DNA of 64,000 bases, from NCBI RefSeq assembly GCF_963082655.1, contig NC_081555.1, positions 23,921,291-23,985,290 on the forward strand, written 5' to 3'. Positions 57,841 to 64,000 of the stretch are shown one piece after another. Below the pieces are notes generated by a model that saw only the letters and a list, made by a program, of their open reading frames with translations, did no database searches and was not told the origin of the DNA. Source of the stretch: Stomoxys calcitrans (lineage: Eukaryota > Arthropoda > Insecta > Diptera > Muscidae). Every line of letters begins with the position of its first letter. The first letter of the stretch is position 1. A program made the position numbers and the translations under genes.

Positions 57841-60470
57841 TATACCCTTTACCCTACGAAAGGCTAGTTTTAGTACCCTTTCCTTCGGGAAAGGATGGTT
57901 TAAATACTCTTTCCTTTGGAAATGGGTAGTTTAGTACCATTTTTTTGGAAAGGGTAGATTTTCCTATGGAAAAGAGTAGATATAGTACCCTTTCCCTTGG
58001 GAATGGGTAGCGTAAACACTCATTCCTTAGGCAAAGGGTAGTACTAGTACCCTTTGTTTGGGAAAGAGTAATTTTAGTAGAGGGTAGATTGAGTACCATT
58101 TCTTCTGGCAAAGGGTAATTTTGTACCCTTTTTTGGGAAAGGGTAGTTTTAGTACCATTTCTTCTGGGAATAGGTCGTTTTAGTACCATTTCTTCTGGGA
58201 ATAGGTCGTTTTAGTACCCTTTCCTCTGGGAAAGGGTCGTTTTAGTGCCCTTTCTTCTGGGAAAGGGTCGTTTTAGTACAATTTTTTTTTGTGAAAGGGT
58301 AGTTTAGTACCCTTTCTTTGGGAAAGTGTATTTTTAGCACCCTTTCCTTTGGCAAAGGGTGGTTTTAGTACCCTTTCTTTTGGGAAAGGGTGGTTTAAGT
58401 ACTCTTTTCTTTGGGAAGGGGTAGTTTTAGTACCCTTTCCTTTGGGAAATGGTGGTTTAGTACCCTTTCCTTTGGGAAAGGGTAGTTTTAGTACCCTTTC
58501 CTTTGGGAAAGGGTGGTTTTAGTACCATTTTCTTTGGGAAAGGGTGGTTTTAGTACCCTATCCTTGGAGAAAGGGTGGTTTTAGTACCCTTTCCTTGGGG
58601 AAAGGGTGGTTTTAGTACCCTTTTCTTTGGGAAGGGGTAGTTTTAGTACCCTATCCTTGGGGAAAGGGGGTTTTAGTACCCCTTCCTTGGGGAAAGGGTG
58701 GTTTTAGTACCCTTTCCTTTGGGAAATGGTGGTTTTAGTACCCTTTCATTTGGGAAGGAGTAGTTTTAGTACCCTTTCCTTTGGGAAAGGGTAGTTTTAG
58801 TACCATTTCCTTTGGAAAAGAGAAGTTTTAGTACCTTTTACTTTGGAAAAGGGTAGTTTTAGTACCCCTTAATTTGAGAAACGGTAGTTTTAGGACCCTT
58901 CAGTTTAGAAGACCGTAGTTTTAGTACCCTTTAATTTGGGGAAGGGTAGTTTAAGTACTCTTTCCGTTGGGAAGGGATAGTTTTACCATCGTTTCCTTTG
59001 GGAAAGGGTAGTTGTAGTACACTTTCCCTTGAGAAAGGTTAGTTTTAGTATCATTTCCGTTAGTAAAGGGTAGTTTTAGTACCCTTTCCTCTGGGATAAG
59101 GTAGTTTTAATACTCTTTTCTTTGGGAAAGGGAAGATTGAGTCCGTTCCTTTGAGAAAGGGTCGTTATAACACCCTTTCCTTTGGGAAAGGGTAGTTTTA
59201 GTACCCTTTCCTTTGGGAAAGGGTGGTTTTATTACCATTTCCTTTGGGAAAGGGTGGTTTTAGTACCCTATCCTTGGGGAAAGGGTGGTTTTAGTACCCT
59301 ATCCTTGGGGAAAGGGTGGTTTTAGTACCCTTTTCTTTGGGAATTGGTAGTTTTAGTACACTTTCCTTTGGGAAAGGGTAGAGCGAGTCCCTTTCCTTTG
59401 GGAAAGGGTAGTTTTAGTACCATTTCCTTTGGAAAAGAGAAGTTTTAGTACCTTTTACTTTGAAAAAGGGTAATTTTAGTACCTTTTACTTTGGAAAAGG
59501 GTAGTTTTAGTACCCTTGAATTTGGAAGACCGTAGTTTTAGTGTCCTTTAATTTGGGGAAGGGTAGTTTAAATACTCTTTCCGTTGGGAAGGGATAGTTT
59601 TACCATCCTTTCCTTGGGGAAAGGGCAGTTTTAGTAGACTTTCTCTTGAGAAAGGGTAGTTTTAGTACCATTTCCGTTGGGAAAGGGTAGTTTTTGTGCC
59701 CTCTTCTTAGCGAATGATTGTTTTAGTACTATTTCCTTTGGAAAGGGTGGTTTTAGTACCCTTTCTTTTGGAAAGTTATTTTTTCCTTTAAAAAATGGTA
59801 GTTATAGTACCCTTTCCTTTGGGAAAGGGGAGTTTTATTACCCTTTTTTTTGATAAAGGGTAGGTTTAGTACCCTTTGTGAAAGGGTAGTTTAAGTGCCC
59901 TGTAATTTGGGAAAGGATAGAACCTTTTCTTTTGGCAAATGGTAGTTTAACACCTTTTCCTATTGAAAATGGTAGTTATAGTACCTTTTCCCTTGGAAAA
60001 GGGTAGTCTTGGTACCTTTTCCTGTAGAAAAAGATGGTTTAATAACCTCTCCTTTGAGGTAGGGTAGTTTAAGTACCCTTTCCGTTGAAGAAGGGTAGTT
60101 TTGGTGCCACTTCTCTTGATAAATGGTAGTTTTGGTACCATTTATTTTGAGGAGGGGTAGTTTTGGTACCCTTTCCTTTGGTAAAAGGTAGTTTTGATAC
60201 CCCTTTCTTTGGCAAAGGTTAGTTTTAGTACCCTTCCTATTGGGAAGGTGTAGCATTCGTACCATTTCCATGTGAAAAGGGTAGCCTTCCTACCCTTTCC
60301 TTGGGAAAAGGGTAGCTCTTGTTCCCTTTCCTTTAGAGAAGTTTAGTTTTAGAACCCTTTCCTTTGGGTAATTGTTGTTTAAGTAACCTTTCCTTTGGTA
60401 AAGGGACGTTTTAGTAAGCTTTCTTTTAGTATCCTTTCCTTTGGCAAAGGGTAGTTGTAACTTTTATTTT
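57841..60470 (-). repeat. 31-bp satellite, block 2 (~85 copies), inverted
   Basis: Units read TTTTAGTACCCTTTCCTTTG then GGAAAGGGTAG on plus, the reverse complement of block 1 with TTTGGGAAA in place of TTTGGCAAA. Every monomer retains the TACCCTTT/AAAGGGTA hairpin. A ~617-bp higher-order period (about 20 monomers) relates 58,816-59,060 to 59,433-59,690 through shared odd units (AGAAGTTTTAG, GACCGTAGTTTTAG, CCGTTGGGAAGGGATAG). Both edges decay. Confidence 0.95.
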
Positions 60471-60626
60471 CAATTCCCTTTATCCCACATTTTCCCTTCC
60501 CCTTTGCTTTTCCTCAAAACTCTTTGACTTGCTACTCACATTTCCTAAGTAATATATCTGCCAATCAAAATTATTCCCACATATATTTTCCCAAATGGAA
60601 AATCTCGCCAAGTTTACTTGAAAAAC

Positions 60627-62271
60627 AAGTAAAAGCGTGCTAAGTTCGGCCGGGCCGAATCTTATATACCCTCCACCAAGGATCGCATTTGTCAAGTTCT
60701 ATAAGAAAAGAGTTACTCTGCTATTAAAACGATATCAAGATATGGTCCGGTTCGGACCACAATTAAGTTATATGTTGGAGGTCTGTGTAAAATTTCAGCC
60801 AATTCGTTTAAGAATTGCGCCCATTGGGGCTCACGAAGTAAAATAGAGAGAACGATTTATATGGGATCTGTATCGGGCTAAAGACCGATTCAGACCATAA
60901 TAAACACGTTTGTTGATAGTCATGAGAGGATCCATCGTACAAAATTTCAGGCATATCGGATAATAATTGCGACCTCTAGGGGTTAAGAAGTCAAGATCCC
61001 AGATCGGTTTATATGGCAGCTATATCAGGTTATGAACCGATTTGAACCTTATTAGACCCAGTTGTTGAAAGTAAAAATAAAATACGTCATGCAAAATTTC
61101 AGCCAAATCGGATAGGAATTGCGCCCTCTAGAAGCTCAAGAAATCAAATCCCAAGATCTGTTTATATGACAGCTATATCAGTTTATGGACCGATTTGAAC
61201 CATACTTGGCACAGTTGTTGGATATCATAACGAAATACTTCGTGCAAAAATTCATTCAAATCGGATAAGAATTGTGCCCTCTAGAGGGTCAAGAAGTCAA
61301 GACCCAAGATCGGTTTATATGGCAGCTATATCAGGTTATGGACCGATTTGAACCATACTTGGCACAGTTGTTGGGTATCATAACAAAACACGTCGTGCGA
61401 AATTCCATTCCAATCGGATAAGAATTGCGCACTCTAGAGGCTCAAGAAGTCAAGACCCAAGATCGGTTTATATGGTAGCTATATCAGGTTATGGACCGAT
61501 TTGAACCATACTTGGCACTGTTGTTGGATATAATAAGAAAACACGTCGTGCAAAATTTCATTCCAATCGGATAAGAATTGCGCACTCTAGGGGCTCAAGA
61601 AGTCAAGACCCAAGATCGGTTTATATGGCAGCTATATTAGGATATGGACCGATTTGAACCATACTTGGCACAGTTGTTGGATATCATAACAAAACACGTT
61701 GTGCAAAATTTCATTCTGATCGGATAAGAATTGCGCACGCTAGAGCCTCAAGAAGTCAAGACCCAAGATCGGTTTATATGGCAGCTATATCAGGTTATGG
61801 ACCGATTTGAACCATACTTGACACAGTTGTTGGATATCATAGCAAAACATGTCGTGCAAAATTTCGTTCCAATCGGATAAGAATTGCGCACTCTACAGGC
61901 TCAAGAAGTCAAGACCCAAGATCGGTTTATATGGCAGCTATATCAAAACATGGACCGATATGGCCCATTTACAATACCAACCGACCTACACTAATAAGAA
62001 GTATTTGTGCAAAATTTCAAGCGGCTAGCTTTACTCCTTCGGAAGTTAGCGTGCTTTCGACAGACAGACGGACGGACGGACGGACGGACGGACGGACGGA
62101 CGGACGGACGGACGGACGGACGGACAGACGGACGGACATGGCTAGATCGACATAAAATTTCACGACGATCAAGAATATATATACTTTATGGGGTCTCAGA
62201 CGAATATTTCGAGTAGTTACAATCAGAATGACGAAATTAGTATACCCCCCATCTTATGGTGGAGGGTATAA
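60627..62271 (-). mobile_element. DINE-1-like family A element, full-length reference copy
   Basis: The 5' end (right, minus strand) is TTATACCCTCCACCATAAGA pairing with TGGGGGGTATAC. Then comes CAAACAG-like spacing, ATATATATTCTTGATCGTCG, GTCGATCTAGCCATGTCCGT and an expanded (GTCC)n. Nine or ten units of ~155-160 bp follow ('AAGATCGGTTTATATGGCAG', 'GCACAGTTGTTGGATATCAT', 'CGGATAAGAATTGCGC'). The 3' end (left) holds the stem TTCGGCCGGGCCGAA and AAGTAAAAGCGTGCTAAG. The inner end motif GGTGGAGGGTATA mirrors the 5' TATACCCTCCACC. It has no coding region and is presumably mobilised in trans by a Helentron. Confidence 0.9.
62060..62136. repeat. (GGAC)n microsatellite inside family A
   Basis: About 15 GGAC units with two GACA interruptions, an expansion of the short GTCCGTCC motif common to DINE-1-like 5' blocks. 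It yields an RTDG repeat peptide that has no meaning. Confidence 0.95.
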
Positions 62272-64000
62272 CAACAACTTATGGCAAATTTAACTGTCAA
62301 AACTTTATCGGAAATGTTTTTGACATTTTGCAAAAGGTCGATGTTCGCAAATCGCCATATAGGCTGAGTGAATTTCCAAAAAACAAAACTCAAAAAAAAC
62401 ATTTCTCATTTCCCTGGTGAGCAGCAATGATGAGCAGGAACAAACAAAACCATAACGATTCGCCAACTCACAGACACACAAAATGTCCCATTATAACCAA
62501 GAGCCAAAAATAAGCAAAACACAAAATCCCCAAAAACAGGCAAATCTTACGTCATAATCAAATAAATTAATCAATGAACGAATTTGGAATGCAAAAGTAA
62601 ATGAACAAAGTGCCAAAAATAATAAAATGTTTGCCAAAAAACAAAAAAAAAACACAGAAAACACACACAGAGTTCGGGAACACAATGCTTCTTCCAGCTT
62701 GGGGTCAATGAACTTCCCCAAAAAAACAAGAGAGTGAGTGAGTGAGAGACAAAGAGAAATTCTTTGGTGAAAGAGGAGTGAGTAAGGTAAGCCAGCCATA
62801 CAGTTAACATTACTGATAACAAACAGTAACGCTTACCCCCTGCGCACCTCTTCGAAAAAATGAAATTAATTTACTCAAATTTATTTGCAAGAGCAACACG
62901 CGCACATCGTCGCATAACGGCCGCCGCTATCGTTCGTCATTGCCCCACCAACACCAAATGAATGTCACAGTCAAGGTCAATGTTCGGCGATTGCCGATGT
63001 TTTCACACACAAAACATCAGATGATTGTTTGCCAAACGTACCAACGACCGACCATATGTGCGAATGAGAATGAGTAACTGACAAAAAGTTTGCACACCAT
63101 ACAGCTGATGATTGTCAAAATAAATTTTTGTGAGTTGAGGAATGAAAAAGAAACAAAATTATTATTTAGATTTTACCCAGAGAGAGAGAGAGAGATTTGA
63201 AATCATATTTCACAAATGAATGATTTATGACCTTAAATAAAAATCCTAAATGTCTTACTTTGTTAGAAAATAAAGAAAATAAAAGAAATAAAAAAGGCTA
63301 TTAAGATTAATAACAACAGTTTTCAAACAAAAATAAAATGCCATGGCTCTGAAAAAATTTCCAAAAAATTATTATTGCAATTTTTCAACATCGCAAAAAG
63401 CCTTTCTTACATCGCAAATGTTTTTTTTTTCATTAATTTTCCATTTATTATCAGCCCCAAAAACACCACGCACCGGTTAAATACATATATGCGAAAAAAT
63501 ATTTGAACAAAAATATAATACAGTAAATTCGCCTTGACAACACTCATACGCACTCACACATTGTTTGCCTTTATTCAATTTTTTTGGGGGGAGTGTGAGT
63601 CATAAAAACCATCTGCCCCATATGTCTCCCCGCTCTTGTTGAAAAAAAAAACACTACAATACTCCACATTTCAATATTTGTCTTTTGCTCTCTTAACATT
63701 TGCTCTTCTCTTGTGTGTAAACAGGCCCCACAAAAACCAAAAAAAAAAAAAAACAGCAAAACATTCTAAGCTAAAAGGCAACGACACCAAACAGCACACA
63801 TCCCAAAGACAGCAACAACAAAAAATCATAACAAGAATGGCTAGGTCGGTCGTTCACCTGCAGCGACGTCGACCGAGGCATTACAAACAACAAACGCCAC
63901 CATCAATACTCACACTTCTGCATTGCTCTCTCTTTTATGAGGAGAGTAGTTTGGTGTTGGCAGACAGTGAACATACACCTCAGACAAACCAAAGCAGAAC
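62272..64000. other. Unique block to window end
   Basis: Contains A-rich tracts, a (GA)n tract at 63,180-63,194 and, at 62,870-63,120, a stretch of balanced composition free of repeats with possible regulatory character. No exon is recognised. Confidence 0.45.
62971..62979 (+). promoter_or_regulatory. Possible nuclear-receptor monomer site TCAAGGTCA
   Basis: A perfect match to the extended half-site bound by FTZ-F1/ERR-type receptors, within the most gene-like unique stretch of the window. A 9-bp match in 64 kb is only weakly informative. Confidence 0.2.

Noticed and set aside
61931..62216. RTDGRTDGRTDG repeat peptide
   Set aside because: Product of the (GGAC)n expansion inside a non-coding DINE-1-like element.

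Overview
The window looks like AT-rich, repeat-dominated, non-coding DNA from a higher fly. Several elements carry a terminal block (TATACCC hairpin, ATTCTTGATC, GTCGATCTAGCCATGTCCGTC) that I recognise as the 5' block of Drosophila DINE-1/INE-1 (Helentron-associated) elements, and the internal units with 'TATATGGCAGCTATATC' are a repeat style I associate with calyptrate (muscid) flies such as stable fly. tRNA-derived SINEs, mariner-type MITEs and decayed non-LTR retrotransposon pieces fit this. The assignment to a muscid is inference; the exact species cannot be read from the sequence. I find no host protein-coding exon, rRNA or functional tRNA that I can defend. The window may be intergenic or lie inside a large intron.

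Layout. 1-0.5 kb is a GAGTA microsatellite. 0.5-2.4 kb holds DINE-1-like families A and C. 2.8-3.2 kb is a SINE with an internal exact duplication. 5.3-6.0 kb is (AAAAT)n. 6.0-18.0 kb mixes DINE-1-like family B elements, a degenerate AT-rich minisatellite, a Helitron-like family D element and a mariner MITE, and ends in about 21 tandem 153-bp units of family B. 20.0-23.3 kb is a pure 41-bp satellite of about 82 copies. 24.6-30.3 kb is an old ~150-bp tandem repeat in which only a 13-16 bp box (TTTCATCTGTTGACGC) is conserved; a family A element and a multiply nested B/D/MITE/SINE composite have split it. 32.55-34.14 kb is a 20-bp GC-rich satellite that is open in all six reading frames. 36-49 kb alternates unique DNA with DINE-1-like pieces, AAAAT arrays, SINEs and LINE fragments. 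50.7-53.7 kb is a 31-bp satellite embedded in a second, inverted block of the 41-bp satellite. 54.8-57.5 kb is a graveyard of LINE RNase H fragments and SINEs that includes a large near-perfect inverted repeat. 57.8-60.5 kb is the 31-bp satellite again, inverted. 60.6-62.3 kb is a complete family A element, and 62.3-64 kb is unique DNA.

The most notable signals are four. (1) The 12-box, nucleosome-length repeat has one conserved short box, an arrangement reminiscent of a protein-binding satellite. (2) Three unrelated minisatellites (20, 31 and 41 bp) each have a monomer that is itself a hairpin. (3) Two satellite families occur as inverted blocks on the same molecule, and a ~150-bp-arm inverted repeat lies at 54.8-55.1 kb; both could give long double-stranded RNA or cruciforms. 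(4) Five ~47-nt dyads (CGTATGA...TCATACG type) sit at or near the edges of unique DNA blocks. DINE-1-like families A, B and C share a core unit and appear to seed tandem arrays.
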